A DNA stretch of 47,203 nt from Alphaproteobacteria bacterium GM202ARS2 (lineage in GTDB: Bacteria; Pseudomonadota; Alphaproteobacteria; GM7ARS4), in the NCBI GenBank assembly GCA_014323835.1, contig JACONH010000010.1, forward strand, positions 1 through 47,203, in the 5' to 3' direction. How positions within the stretch are numbered: the stretch's first letter is position 1; the number at the start of each line of letters is the position of its first letter. This document shows positions 38,538-47,203 of the stretch, piece after piece. The translations under genes and the position numbers were made by a program. Below the pieces are notes generated by a model. The model worked only from the letters and a program-made list of their open reading frames with translations, made no database searches and had not been told where the DNA came from.

Positions 38538-38556
38538 CAGAAGCAAGCACTGCCAA
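38528..38556 (-). promoter_or_regulatory. Promoter of the DUF2849-cysI operon
   Basis: On the minus strand TTGGCA (38551-38556), 17 bases, then TAGAAT (38528-38533); each box matches five of six consensus positions. Predicted transcripts start about 30 bases before the DUF2849 ATG. Confidence 0.6.
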
Positions 38557-38592
38557 GCCTTTTTTCTCACTGTGTCGGTTTTGAACTTCTTG

Positions 38593-40182
38593 ATGATGGC
38601 ATCGACTTCTGCCCCTCCCCCCTATAGCCAGAGCCAAGCGTGGCCCTTCATCGAGGCTCAACGTCTGCTCGCGTCTTGCGCCCACAAGCCACCGCAAAAA
38701 GGCTTCGTTGCCTTTGCCACCGGCTATGGCCCCTCAGGCTTACCCCACATCGGCACATTTGGAGAAGTGCTGCGCACCACCATGGTGCAACACGCCTTCT
38801 CTCATATCAGTTCTCTTAAAACCACGTTATATACGTTCTCGGACGATATGGATGCCCTACGGAGCGTGCCCGATAACGTCCCGCAACCTGACCTGTTGCA
38901 GAAACATCTCGGTATGCCCCTGACGAGTATCCCTGATCCTTACGACCAATACGACAGCTTTGGCGCGCACAACAACGCCATGCTCCGCCGTTTTCTCGAT
39001 TCTTTTGGCTTTCAATACGATTTTCAGAGTGCCACCGATAACTACAAGCGAGGCGTCTATGACAAGACTCTTCTGACTGTGCTCGAGCACCACGAGGCGA
39101 TTTGCGCGCTTGTGCGTCCCACCCTGGGCCCCGAGCGTCGCAAGACCTATAGCCCCTTTTTGCCCATTTGCCCCCAGCGAGGAGTCGTGCTGCAAGCACG
39201 CGTCATCGAAACGCACCCCGCACAAGGCACGCTGATTTATCACCACCCCATCGATGATAAACCCATAGAAACGCCCGTCACGCAAGGACACTGCAAACTG
39301 CAATGGAAAGCCGATTGGGCCATGCGCTGGTCTGCCAGAGACATCGACTACGAAATGGCAGGTAAAGATTTGAGCGAATCCGTAACCTTATCTGCCAAAA
39401 TTGCCCGAGTGCTCGGCAAAACACCACCCCTCAGCTTTATCTATGAGCTGTTCCTCGATGAACAGGGCGAAAAAATATCGAAGTCAAAAGGCAACGGACT
39501 CAGCATCGAAGAGTGGCTCGATGACGCCCCCAAAGAAAGCCTTGCCTATTTCATGTATCAGCACCCGAAACGAGCCAAACGTCTCTACCGCGCCCTTGTT
39601 GCCCGAACCGTCGATGCCTATCTGCACGAGCTGGATGCCTTCAACGAGCAAGAACCGCAGCAGCGTCTCGATAACCCTGTCTGGCATATTCACCGCGGCG
39701 AGCCGCCTGCTCCCTTTTCCCGTCCTGACTTTACGATGCTGGCTAATCTGGCATCAGCCAGCGGTGCCGATGACCCGCAAATTCTATGGTCTTTCATCCA
39801 AAAATTCGAGCCAAAAGCCGCCCCCCATAAAGATGCGCTTCTCGATACGCTGGTCGCCAAAGCCCTACATTATGCTCAGCACCGACTCAATGCCGACAAA
39901 ACCTATGACACACCCACCGCCACCGAGCGCACCGCTCTGCAAGCCTTAAAAGAAAAAATCGAAAACACCGACTCACAACAGGATACCGAAGCCTTGACGA
40001 AAACCCTACAAGCACACGTCTATCAAACGGCTCACGATTGTGATATTCCCATGAAGCAATGGTTCTCGAGACTTTATCGTCTGCTACTAGGGCAAGAGTC
40101 GGGCCCCCGTCTGGGCTCTTTTGTTGCCCTCTATGGTCTCGGTAAAAGTGTCCAACTCATCGACGAGGCTTTGAAACGCTAA
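38593..40182 (+). CDS. lysS: Lysyl-tRNA synthetase, class I
   Basis: Charges tRNA(Lys). This is the class I form found in alphaproteobacteria and archaea, not the class II LysS of most bacteria. The HIGH motif is PHIGTF (near 51-56), the KMSKS motif is KISKSKGNG, and DMDALRSVPDN, DPYDQYDSFGAHN and MRWSARDIDYEMAGKDL are family segments. The ATG at 38593 gives 529 residues. The stop codon abuts the carB ATG (TAAATG), so the two are likely co-transcribed. Confidence 0.95.
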   Translation: MMASTSAPPPYSQSQAWPFIEAQRLLASCAHKPPQKGFVAFATGYGPSGLPHIGTFGEVLRTTMVQHAFSHISSLKTTLYTFSDDMDALRSVPDNVPQPDLLQKHLGMPLTSIPDPYDQYDSFGAHNNAMLRRFLDSFGFQYDFQSATDNYKRGVYDKTLLTVLEHHEAICALVRPTLGPERRKTYSPFLPICPQRGVVLQARVIETHPAQGTLIYHHPIDDKPIETPVTQGHCKLQWKADWAMRWSARDIDYEMAGKDLSESVTLSAKIARVLGKTPPLSFIYELFLDEQGEKISKSKGNGLSIEEWLDDAPKESLAYFMYQHPKRAKRLYRALVARTVDAYLHELDAFNEQEPQQRLDNPVWHIHRGEPPAPFSRPDFTMLANLASASGADDPQILWSFIQKFEPKAAPHKDALLDTLVAKALHYAQHRLNADKTYDTPTATERTALQALKEKIENTDSQQDTEALTKTLQAHVYQTAHDCDIPMKQWFSRLYRLLLGQESGPRLGSFVALYGLGKSVQLIDEALKR

Positions 40183-43100
40183 ATGCCAAAACGCACCGAC
40201 ATCGACTCGATTTTGATTATCGGCGCAGGCCCCATCGTTGTCGGGCAAGCCTGCGAATTCGACTACGCAGGCACGCAAGCCTGTAAAGCCCTCAAAGAAG
40301 AAGGCTACCGAGTCATTCTGGTTAATTCCAACCCCGCCACAATCATGACCGACCCGCAAATGGCTGACAGAACCTATATCGAGCCCCTAACCACGTCTAT
40401 TCTCGAAAAAGTCCTCGACAACGAGCGCCCTGACGTTATTTTGCCGACGATGGGCGGACAAACCGCTCTCAATCTGACCATGGCTCTGCATCAAGAGAGC
40501 ATCCTCGATAAGCTCAATATTGAGATTATCGGCGCCAGCCCGCAAGCCATTGTCAAAGCCGAGTCCCGAGAAGCCTTCCGCCAAGCCATGACCGACATTG
40601 GTCTGGCAACAGTGCAAGGACACATCGCCACGTCCATAGAAGAAGCCCATACCATCGCTCGTAGGCTACCCTACCCGTTAATTATCCGTCCCTCATTCAC
40701 CCTTGGCGGCGGCGGCGGCGGAATCGCCTATGACGAAAAAACCTTCTTGCGAATCGCCCAAAGAGGCTTGCGCGCCTCCATCAACAACCAAATCATCATC
40801 GAAGAGTCCATCATCGGATGGAAAGAATATGAAATGGAAGTCGTCCGAGATAAAAAAGATAACGCCATCATCGTCTGCTCCATAGAAAACATCGACCCCA
40901 TGGGCGTCCACACCGGCGATTCTATCACCGTCGCACCAGCCCTAACGCTGACCGACAAAGAATACCAGTGGATGCGAGAAGCCTCCCTGAACATTCTGCG
41001 AGAAATCGGTGTCGAAACCGGCGGCTCGAACGTGCAGTTTGCCGTCAATCCCGAAACCGGCGCCATGGTCGTCATCGAGATGAACCCGCGGGTGTCTCGT
41101 TCATCGGCTCTTGCCTCAAAAGCGACAGGCTTCCCCATTGCCAAAGTGGCTGCCAAACTTGCGGTGGGCTACACCCTCGATGAAATCGATAACGACATCA
41201 CCAAAGCAACGCCCGCCAGCTTCGAGCCCACCATCGACTACATCGTAACCAAGATTCCCCGTTTTGCCTTCGAGAAGTTTCCATCGACGCCCCCCGTTCT
41301 TGGCACAGCCATGAAGTCGGTTGGCGAAGTCATGGCTCTGGGCGGACGCTTCACCGAGTCGCTGCAAAAAGCCCTGCGTTCCCTCGATATTGGCTGGGAT
41401 GGGCTTGTTTGTCCCGACCCCACCCTGAGTGACAAAGAAATTCTCGTTGCTCTTAAGCAACCAACACCGCAACGAATTTTATGGATTGCCGAAGCCCGCC
41501 GCCGAGGCATCAGCCAAAAAGACATTCAACAAGCCTGTCACTACGACCCATGGTTCATCGACCAGATCGATAGACTCATTCACATCGAAAAACAGATGGC
41601 TCAACACGATGTCCTTGCCTCGCCCCAGACCTTCATCGACTACAAAAAGGAAGGCTTCAGCGACCAACGCATCGCCCAGCTCAGCGGCGTTACCCTCAAA
41701 GCTATCCAAGCCTACAAAGCACGTAACAAGCTCGCCCCCCACTACCGTCGGGTCGACAGCTGTGGCGGCGAATTTGTCGCGCGCACCCCCTACCTTTATG
41801 CCACGTGGCAAGGCATAACCGCAGACACAAACAGCTGCGAAGCCATGCCCTCGACAGCAAAAAAAGTCATTATTCTCGGCAGCGGCCCCAACCGCATCGG
41901 ACAAGGAGTCGAGTTCGATTACTGTTGCGTCCACGCTGCCTTTGCCCTCAAAGACATGGGGCTAGAAAGTATCATGGTCAATTGCAACCCCGAAACTGTC
42001 TCGACCGATTATGATACGGCAGACCGCCTCTACTTTGAGCCCTTAACCACAGAAGATGTCGCCGCCCTTGCTCGCGCCGAAAGCGCGCGCGGGACGCTAC
42101 TCGGTGCCATCGTGCAGTTTGGCGGACAAACACCCCTTGCTCTTGCTCGTCCCCTCGAGGAACACGGCATCACCATTCTTGGCACGCCCATGGACTCCAT
42201 CGATTTGGCGGAAGACCGCAAGCGTTTCCAAAGTCTTTTACACCGTCTCGGTTTACGGCAACCGCCCAACGCCACCGCTCAGACGACAGCACAAGCGGTT
42301 GCCGAAGCAAAAACCCTCGGCTACCCCTTGATTATCCGCCCCTCCTACGTGCTGGGCGGACGCGCCATGGAAATTGTCTATAACGAAAAAGAACTCAAAC
42401 GCTATATGGAAAGTGCTCTTGCCATTAGTGCCGATAAGCCTATCCTCCTCGATTCCTTTTTGCACGATGCTATCGAGATTGACGTGGATGCCGTCTGCGA
42501 TGGCCGTAACACGTTTGTTGCTGCCGTCATGGAACATATCGAAAAAGCAGGGGTTCACTCGGGCGACTCGGCTTGTTCTTTGCCCCCCCACTCCCTTGAT
42601 GCCTCCCTCATCGATGATATCAAACGACAGACGTGCCAACTTGCCGAACAGCTGCAGGTGCGCGGCTTGATTAACGTCCAATTCGCTATCAGCGATGGCC
42701 ACGTTTACATCCTCGAGGTCAATCCTCGCGCCAGTCGCACAGTGCCCTTCGTTGCCAAAGCCTTGGGCATACCCCTTGCCAAACTCGCCACCCGAGTCAT
42801 GCTGGGCGAGCCCCTCAAAAAAGCCATGCGCTCCTTGAACGTCGCCGATACACCCAGCGATACGCCCAGCGGCACAGGCAACAGAAAAAGACAAACCTTC
42901 AGCGTCAAAGAAGCCGTCTTTCCCTTCCGCCAATTTCCCGACAGCGACGTGCTCCTAGGCCCAGAGATGAAATCCACCGGCGAAATTATGGGTATCGATA
43001 CGTCCTTTGCCCGCGCCTTTGCAAAATCACAAATGAATGCCGACAGTAGCCTCCCCCTCAAAGGATGTGCCTGTATCTCCGTGCAAGACAGAGACAAAAA

Positions 43101-43464
43101 TGCCACCATTGCCGATATATGTCGCCAACTGGCAGACATGGGCTTTTCTATCACCGCAACCAAAAAAACAGCAGAATGGCTGACCAGCAAAGGTATCGCA
43201 ACTAAAACCATCAAAAAAGTGCGCGAAGGCCAACCGCACATCGTCGATGCCATCACACAAGGCAAGATTCACCTGATTATCAACACAACCGACAAAAGCA
43301 TCGACACCGTGCGAGACAGCTTTACTCTAAGGCGGGCGGCGATTGCTCACCATATTCCCTATTGCACGACTCTCGCGGCAGCCCTCGCCACCACACAAGC
43401 CATCAAAGCCCTGCAACAAAAAGACCAACCCATGAGCGTCAAATCCCTGCAAGATTACCTGTAA
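40183..43464 (+). CDS. carB: Carbamoyl-phosphate synthase large subunit
   Basis: Makes carbamoyl phosphate for arginine and pyrimidines from bicarbonate, ammonia and two ATP. The 1093-residue protein has the two homologous ATP-grasp halves: the first opens with [21 protein letters not shown], the second (near residue 565) with [20 protein letters not shown]. The C-terminal allosteric domain has [20 protein letters not shown]. In the first ATP-grasp loop the usual Thr or Ser is replaced by Gly, giving six glycines in a row from a GGC repeat. carA is not adjacent. A restriction-modification pair separates it from greA, commonly its next neighbour. Confidence 0.97.
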   Translation: MPKRTDIDSILIIGAGPIVVGQACEFDYAGTQACKALKEEGYRVILVNSNPATIMTDPQMADRTYIEPLTTSILEKVLDNERPDVILPTMGGQTALNLTMALHQESILDKLNIEIIGASPQAIVKAESREAFRQAMTDIGLATVQGHIATSIEEAHTIARRLPYPLIIRPSFTLGGGGGGIAYDEKTFLRIAQRGLRASINNQIIIEESIIGWKEYEMEVVRDKKDNAIIVCSIENIDPMGVHTGDSITVAPALTLTDKEYQWMREASLNILREIGVETGGSNVQFAVNPETGAMVVIEMNPRVSRSSALASKATGFPIAKVAAKLAVGYTLDEIDNDITKATPASFEPTIDYIVTKIPRFAFEKFPSTPPVLGTAMKSVGEVMALGGRFTESLQKALRSLDIGWDGLVCPDPTLSDKEILVALKQPTPQRILWIAEARRRGISQKDIQQACHYDPWFIDQIDRLIHIEKQMAQHDVLASPQTFIDYKKEGFSDQRIAQLSGVTLKAIQAYKARNKLAPHYRRVDSCGGEFVARTPYLYATWQGITADTNSCEAMPSTAKKVIILGSGPNRIGQGVEFDYCCVHAAFALKDMGLESIMVNCNPETVSTDYDTADRLYFEPLTTEDVAALARAESARGTLLGAIVQFGGQTPLALARPLEEHGITILGTPMDSIDLAEDRKRFQSLLHRLGLRQPPNATAQTTAQAVAEAKTLGYPLIIRPSYVLGGRAMEIVYNEKELKRYMESALAISADKPILLDSFLHDAIEIDVDAVCDGRNTFVAAVMEHIEKAGVHSGDSACSLPPHSLDASLIDDIKRQTCQLAEQLQVRGLINVQFAISDGHVYILEVNPRASRTVPFVAKALGIPLAKLATRVMLGEPLKKAMRSLNVADTPSDTPSGTGNRKRQTFSVKEAVFPFRQFPDSDVLLGPEMKSTGEIMGIDTSFARAFAKSQMNADSSLPLKGCACISVQDRDKNATIADICRQLADMGFSITATKKTAEWLTSKGIATKTIKKVREGQPHIVDAITQGKIHLIINTTDKSIDTVRDSFTLRRAAIAHHIPYCTTLAAALATTQAIKALQQKDQPMSVKSLQDYL
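40705..40722 (+). repeat. (GGC)5GGA trinucleotide repeat in carB
   Basis: Five GGC codons plus GGA encode Gly175 to Gly180 in the glycine-rich loop of the first ATP-grasp domain. Length changes in this tract would change the glycine count without a frameshift. Confidence 0.8.
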
Positions 43465-43486
43465 CACAGATAAATGTGTGCTATGA

Positions 43487-43520
43487 CTCAATTGAGCTTG
43501 TAGCCGACTGAGCTTATATT
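43487..43520 (+). promoter_or_regulatory. Promoter of the restriction-modification genes, with overlapping palindrome
   Basis: TTGAGC (43492-43497), a 17-base spacer and TATATT (43515-43520). A 10-bp perfect palindrome CTCAATTGAG (43487-43496) overlaps the -35 box and could be an operator. The predicted start is near 43527. Confidence 0.5.
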
Positions 43521-43526
43521 AAGACG

Positions 43527-43571
43527 ATGACCAACACGCCCCTGCCATCAAGCCTTGAGACAACGAGCTAA
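43527..43571 (+). CDS. Possible 14-aa leader peptide upstream of the methyltransferase
   Basis: An ATG at 43527 falls at the predicted transcription start and opens a 14-codon frame (MTNTPLPSSLETTS) ending in TAA at 43569-43571, three bases before the methyltransferase ATG. It would be leaderless and could couple translation into the methyltransferase, which lacks its own clear ribosome site. It may be chance. Confidence 0.25.
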   Translation: MTNTPLPSSLETTS

Positions 43572-43574
43572 AAG

Positions 43575-44321
43575 ATGGGTTTACCGCTACCCAAGACTCT
43601 CCTCGACACACAATCCCCTGTCCACATTATAAACGGGGACTGTCATAACCTATTGAAGGACGTAGAAAGCCACTCCGTCGACTTGATCGCGACCGACCCC
43701 CCCTATGAAATAAGCTTCGACAAACAGAGCTGGGATAAGCTCGGCAGCTTAAATTGGGCGTTTTTAGCCGATGAATTCAAACGCATATTAAAGCCCAATG
43801 GCACACTCGTTGTTTTTCAAGGATGGTCGCATGTCGCCCAAACAAAAATAATATTGGATGACAGATTTACACTCAAAAATTGGATTATTTACGATAGAGT
43901 CAAGGGCAGAGGCGCAAAACACAACTTGGTCTCCACAAGAGAAGACATCCTGTGGTACGTGTGCAACGAAAATACCTACACCTACAATAAAATAAGCTCC
44001 ACTATCAAAAAAAAGACAGGAGGAAGCATCGGCAAAAAAAATGGAAACCCCTATAGAGCCTTATCAAATGTATGGACAGATATAGCACCCATCGTCCCAT
44101 GGTCTCGTGAAAGAGTTAAACATCCAACACAAAAGCCACTGGATATCATGTTGAGAATCATAAGTATCTTCTCTAATGTCGGCGATGTCGTCCTCGACCC
44201 CTTTTGTGGCAGCGGAACAACCGGCGTCGCCGCTCAACAACTAAACAGAGAATTTATCGGCTTTGAAAAAGAAAAAGCCTATTGGTCACTCAGCCTCGAA
44301 AGGATGTCTTCCCATGAGTGA
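43575..44321 (+). CDS. DNA methyltransferase of a restriction-modification pair (N4-C or N6-A type)
   Basis: A 248-residue S-adenosylmethionine-dependent amino-methyltransferase. The catalytic motif IV DPPY is at 41-44, followed near the C-terminus by HPTQKP and motif I DPFCGSGTTG; the order IV before I fits the beta class. The region in the middle, AT-rich and with many lysines, should contain the target recognition part; the sequence recognised cannot be told. It overlaps the next gene by eight bases. The modest length suggests a solitary recognition domain. Protects host DNA from the partner nuclease. Confidence 0.9.
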   Translation: MGLPLPKTLLDTQSPVHIINGDCHNLLKDVESHSVDLIATDPPYEISFDKQSWDKLGSLNWAFLADEFKRILKPNGTLVVFQGWSHVAQTKIILDDRFTLKNWIIYDRVKGRGAKHNLVSTREDILWYVCNENTYTYNKISSTIKKKTGGSIGKKNGNPYRALSNVWTDIAPIVPWSRERVKHPTQKPLDIMLRIISIFSNVGDVVLDPFCGSGTTGVAAQQLNREFIGFEKEKAYWSLSLERMSSHE

Positions 44322-44877
44322 TGATTTGAGAGATGGCATCTTATCGCTGAATACCCGTCAATTTGGAACGGTCATAGAGCTGATGGTTCAACTATTAAAG
44401 GACTATAAAAACAGTGAAAACCTAGAATTTGACTTATACGACCCCCATACAAATGAAAAAATAGAAGTAAAATCATCTAGAGCTTACAAAAAGCAAACTC
44501 TCAAGCTCTCACTCGATACCTTATACGAAATAATCATAAACAATTCCAATAGGAAGAGACTGCTCAAACAAAAACAAGCTCTAGAATCTGATTTTAATTG
44601 CAATATTCAACAAGTAAAGATAGCCTATTTTGATAAATTATACTATGTATTGCTATTTTATGATGTAATAGAGATATTTATGATTTATGCCAAAGACATA
44701 AAAAAAGATACGATGATTGGATATAGCGACAAGCAACATCGGGGCAACTATGGGGAAGGGCAATTTCATATCACTCAGAAAAACTACCAACACCACAAAG
44801 ATAATTACTTCATTCAATCGATGACCTACGCTGACATAAAAGCAATTCTACTCAAACGAAAAAATAGAAAAGCGTAA
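44314..44877 (+). CDS. Putative type II restriction endonuclease
   Basis: A 187-residue protein without overall similarity that I recognise, but with a PD-(D/E)xK-like core: acidic FDLYDPH (Asp40, Asp43) followed by EVKSS (Glu51, Lys53) on the next strand. It begins inside the methyltransferase gene (eight-base overlap), the normal sign of a restriction partner. The start at ATG 44314 is preferred to an earlier ATG in the same frame. Codons are A/T-rich (many AAA, ATA, TTA), unlike the neighbours, which suggests transfer. The role is inferred from context and motif. Confidence 0.7.
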   Translation: MSDDLRDGILSLNTRQFGTVIELMVQLLKDYKNSENLEFDLYDPHTNEKIEVKSSRAYKKQTLKLSLDTLYEIIINNSNRKRLLKQKQALESDFNCNIQQVKIAYFDKLYYVLLFYDVIEIFMIYAKDIKKDTMIGYSDKQHRGNYGEGQFHITQKNYQHHKDNYFIQSMTYADIKAILLKRKNRKA

Positions 44878-44895
44878 CCAGACGATGAGAACGCG

Positions 44896-44924
44896 CATGA
44901 CGCTAAGGTCGTATGCTCGTCATG
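44896..44924. other. Inverted repeat upstream of greA
   Basis: CATGACG (44896-44902) and CGTCATG (44918-44924) form a perfect 7-bp inverted repeat with a 15-base loop, 12 bases before the greA -35 box. No T-tract follows, so it is more likely an operator-like or structural element than a terminator. Confidence 0.35.
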
Positions 44925-44935
44925 AGCAAGACATC

Positions 44936-44964
44936 TTGACGTCACGTTGATATTCAGTTATACT
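44936..44964 (+). promoter_or_regulatory. Promoter of greA
   Basis: TTGACG (44936-44941), a 17-base spacer and TATACT (44959-44964), both close to sigma-70 consensus, 50 bases upstream of the greA ATG. This promoter separates greA from the restriction genes before it. Confidence 0.7.
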
Positions 44965-45013
44965 TTTTAACTTAATGTTTCCTTAGGTAAGAGGGGCGTT
45001 GCGAGGGTTCGCT

Positions 45014-45499
45014 ATGGCAGAAAAATATCCCATGACCAGACAAGGCTTCGAACGCCTACGCCAAGAGCTTGAGACCCTCAAGAATGTCGAGCGTCCCGCG
45101 GTGGTGCAAGCCATTGCGGAAGCACGAGCCCACGGCGATTTGTCCGAGAATGCCGAATACCACGCTGCCCGAGAAAAACAAGGATTCATCGAGGCACGCA
45201 TCAAAGACTTGGAAGCCAAAATCAGCTTTGCCGATGTCATCGACATCGACACGCTATCAGGCAAGACCGTAACATTTGGCGCCACCGTGAAAGTCGAAGA
45301 CGAAGACAACGGCACACAGCATACTTATTTTATTGTGGGTTCGGAGGAAGCCGATGCTGCCCGCGGTGCGATATCGATTACCGCACCCCTAGCACGGGCA
45401 CTCCTGAACAAAACAGTGGGCGACTCGGTAGAAGTCAACACACCGAGCGGCAGTAAAGGCTACGAGATCCTTGACGTATCGTTCCGTTCGACGTCCTGA
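45014..45499 (+). CDS. greA: Transcription elongation factor GreA
   Basis: Rescues backtracked RNA polymerase by stimulating transcript cleavage. The 161-residue protein has the N-terminal coiled coil with [18 protein letters not shown] and the acidic tip [16 protein letters not shown], and the C-terminal domain with [14 protein letters not shown] and the SPLAxALL-like segment [14 protein letters not shown]. The ATG at 45014 is preceded by GAGGG; a TTG 15 bases upstream is less likely. In this class it commonly follows carB; here the restriction pair intervenes. Confidence 0.96.
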   Translation: MAEKYPMTRQGFERLRQELETLKNVERPAVVQAIAEARAHGDLSENAEYHAAREKQGFIEARIKDLEAKISFADVIDIDTLSGKTVTFGATVKVEDEDNGTQHTYFIVGSEEADAARGAISITAPLARALLNKTVGDSVEVNTPSGSKGYEILDVSFRSTS

Positions 45500-45516
45500 C
45501 GGCTGCCCTTTTTGTT

Positions 45517-47091
45517 ATGGAGACCCGCCACGACCACGTTCTCTTATGTATCCTTGATGGCTGGGGACACGGCAAGGCGACGGCGGGCAACGCCATTCAT
45601 CAGGCGGCGACTCCCGTCTATGATTCGCTTATTGCCTCTTATCCGCACACGTATGTGTCTGCCTCTGGCGCCGATGTCGGTCTGCCGCAAAACCAGTTTG
45701 GCAATTCGGAAGTGGGACACACGCACATCGCCGCTGGCCGAGTCGTCCGCCAGAGTCTGCTCCACATCGATTCGCTGATAAGCAGCAACGCTTTTTGTCG
45801 CAACAAGGCTCTACACGAATCCATCGCGCAACTGAAAAAGAGCGGCGGCACCGCGCACGTTATGGGGCTTGTCTCGCCGGGCGGCGTGCACGGACACCAA
45901 GAACACCTCAGTGCCCTGATTCATTGTCTGGTCAAAGAGCATATACCCATTGCTCTGCACGCCTTTCTCGATGGACGCGACACAGCCCCGTCCAGTGCCC
46001 TTGCCTACATGACCCGCTTCCTGCAAGACCACAAAGACCTGCCTGAGCTGACTATCGCCAGTCTGTGTGGACGCTACTACGCTATGGACAGAGACCGCCG
46101 TTGGCAACGCACCCAAAAGGCGTGGCTCGCCATCGCACGAGGAAAAGGCACCAAACACACCGACCCCCTCGCTGCCATACGAGACAGCTACGAACACGCC
46201 ATTACAGACGAATTCTTTGTGCCCACCGTCATCGGCTCGTACCCGGGCATGCGCGACGGCGATGGCTTGTTCATGACCCAGTTTCGTGCCGACAGAGTCC
46301 GCCAGCTGTTGCTCGCCTTCCTCGACCCCGAATTCAACGACTTCCCAAGAGAACATCGGGCAACCTTCGCAACAACCCTCGGCTTGCAAGAGTATTCCCT
46401 ACGTCTCAATCGCTTCATCAAAACAATGTTTCCGCCTTTTTACCCCAAAAACACCTTAGGCGCGGTCATTGCCGACCACGGCTACCACCAAATGCGCATC
46501 GCCGAAACCGAGAAATACGCCCACGTTACCTACTTTTTCAATGGCGGTATCGACCGCCAATTCGACAAGGAAGAACGCACGTTACTGCCCTCGCCTCGAG
46601 TGCGCACCTACGACCTCGAACCCGCTATGGCTGCCCAAGATGTCGCCAATGCCACCATCGAGTCACTGCAACAGAAACGCCATAACCTCATTGTCGTCAA
46701 TTTTGCCAATGCCGACATGGTGGGCCATACCGGTAGCCTACCCGCCGTCATACGCGCCGTCGAAACAGTGGATTCCTGCCTCGGCAACGTCCTTAAAGCA
46801 GCACAAAACAACGGCTACTATACGCTCATAACCGCAGACCACGGCAACGCCGAGTGCATGTACCAAAGCTCAAGCCGTAAACCGCACACCGCACACACCA
46901 CCAACCCCGTGCCTTTCATCGTTGCCGACAAACAAGCCGTCATCCTACCAACCCCCTACGCCCAAAAACCCAGCTTAAAAGATATCGCCCCAACCATTCT
47001 CTCGCTGATGGGCCTACCCCTGCCACAAGAAATGACCGGCAACCCTCTGGTAGCAACAACCTCGACACAACGCCAGCTGGCTCATCCTTAG
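45517..47091 (+). CDS. gpmI: 2,3-bisphosphoglycerate-independent phosphoglycerate mutase
   Basis: Interconverts 3- and 2-phosphoglycerate with two manganese ions. The 524-residue alkaline-phosphatase-fold protein has the metal-binding LDGWGHG, catalytic Ser64 in FGNSEVGH, HAFLDGRDT, LCGRYYAMDRDRRW, ADHGYHQ, ANADMVGHTG and the C-terminal TADHGNAE. Starts 17 bases after greA. Length is normal and all metal ligands are visible. It acts with pgk and fba in glycolysis. A short gap leads into a gene for a secreted protein. Confidence 0.96.
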   Translation: METRHDHVLLCILDGWGHGKATAGNAIHQAATPVYDSLIASYPHTYVSASGADVGLPQNQFGNSEVGHTHIAAGRVVRQSLLHIDSLISSNAFCRNKALHESIAQLKKSGGTAHVMGLVSPGGVHGHQEHLSALIHCLVKEHIPIALHAFLDGRDTAPSSALAYMTRFLQDHKDLPELTIASLCGRYYAMDRDRRWQRTQKAWLAIARGKGTKHTDPLAAIRDSYEHAITDEFFVPTVIGSYPGMRDGDGLFMTQFRADRVRQLLLAFLDPEFNDFPREHRATFATTLGLQEYSLRLNRFIKTMFPPFYPKNTLGAVIADHGYHQMRIAETEKYAHVTYFFNGGIDRQFDKEERTLLPSPRVRTYDLEPAMAAQDVANATIESLQQKRHNLIVVNFANADMVGHTGSLPAVIRAVETVDSCLGNVLKAAQNNGYYTLITADHGNAECMYQSSSRKPHTAHTTNPVPFIVADKQAVILPTPYAQKPSLKDIAPTILSLMGLPLPQEMTGNPLVATTSTQRQLAHP

Positions 47092-47106
47092 CCTATGCCC
47101 TAGATT

Positions 47107-47203
47107 ATGCCATTGATTTTATTATCTTTTCTTTTCAGTTTCAGCCTTGTGCTCCTTGCTGCCACCCCCCTACACGCCCAACCCCCCCCCACCCCCCTCG
47201 ACC
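47107..47203 (+). CDS. N-terminus of a secreted protein, possibly EnvC-like (cut by window edge)
   Basis: An ATG at 47107 opens a frame to the window end. The 32 visible residues form a clear signal peptide: MPLILLSFLFSFSLVLLAA followed by TPLHAQ, with a probable cleavage after LHA. Proline-rich sequence follows. In alphaproteobacteria gpmI is commonly followed by a murein hydrolase activator (EnvC, M23 family), so that is the likely identity, but it is an inference from gene order. No strong ribosome site is visible. Confidence 0.55.
   Translation, partial: MPLILLSFLFSFSLVLLAATPLHAQPPPTPLD

Overview
The window looks like chromosome of an alphaproteobacterium. The clues are gene families and gene order: a class I lysyl-tRNA synthetase, thrB next to rnhA and a peroxiredoxin, ruvX divergent from gatCA, def-fmt-truA, a DUF2849-cysI-DUF934 sulfite reductase cluster, a CysNC fusion with an iron-sulfur CysH, and gpmI followed by a secreted protein. 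These points rest on family knowledge, not on a search. Base composition is close to balanced except in two AT-richer patches that carry restriction genes. Coding density is very high: many neighbours overlap (ATGA, TGATG) or abut (TAAATG), and no gap between genes exceeds 300 bases. I found no rRNA, tRNA, CRISPR array or insertion sequence.

Layout. 1-270: C-terminal tail of an unknown protein. 411-2379 (minus): groES-groEL with a promoter, a degenerate CIRCE operator and a terminator. 2598-3463: a stand-alone Mrr-type nuclease and a small unknown gene. 3466-10547 (minus): sulfate assimilation operon cysH-cysD-cysNC, ending in a large GltD/PyrK-like oxidoreductase. 10725-14584 (plus): heme A synthase, then a four-gene envelope cluster (ExbB-like channel, TolR-like protein with an unusual periplasmic domain, two-TM protein, lipoprotein). 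14607-16030: thrB-rnhA. 16025-20128 (minus): ruvX, a HAD phosphatase, a DsbD/ScsB-like reductase and a peroxiredoxin. 20178-22926: gatC-gatA and a proline iminopeptidase. 22896-25857: queG divergent from queC-queE-queD. 25827-31236 (minus): pgk-fba-rpe-glycosyltransferase-pyrC. 31313-33584: def-fmt-truA. 33554-38491 (minus): DUF2849-cysI-DUF934-dcd-dapE-membrane protein. 38593-43464: lysS-carB. 43575-44877: a restriction-modification pair. 45014-47091: greA and gpmI. 47107-end: start of a secreted protein.

How the genes work together. The two sulfur loci together take sulfate to sulfide: CysDN activation, CysH reduction, CysI sulfite reduction. No CysJ flavoprotein is present, so the GltD/PyrK-like fusion in the cys operon is a candidate electron donor. 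The queC-E-D-G set covers several steps of queuosine synthesis, although QueD has lost a canonical zinc-ligand histidine. The most unusual unit is the ExbB/TolR/lipoprotein cluster after ctaA. It looks like a proton-motive-force-driven envelope machine whose TolR-like subunit carries a DUF2135-like beta domain. The restriction-modification pair sits between carB and greA, which are commonly neighbours in this class, and looks acquired.
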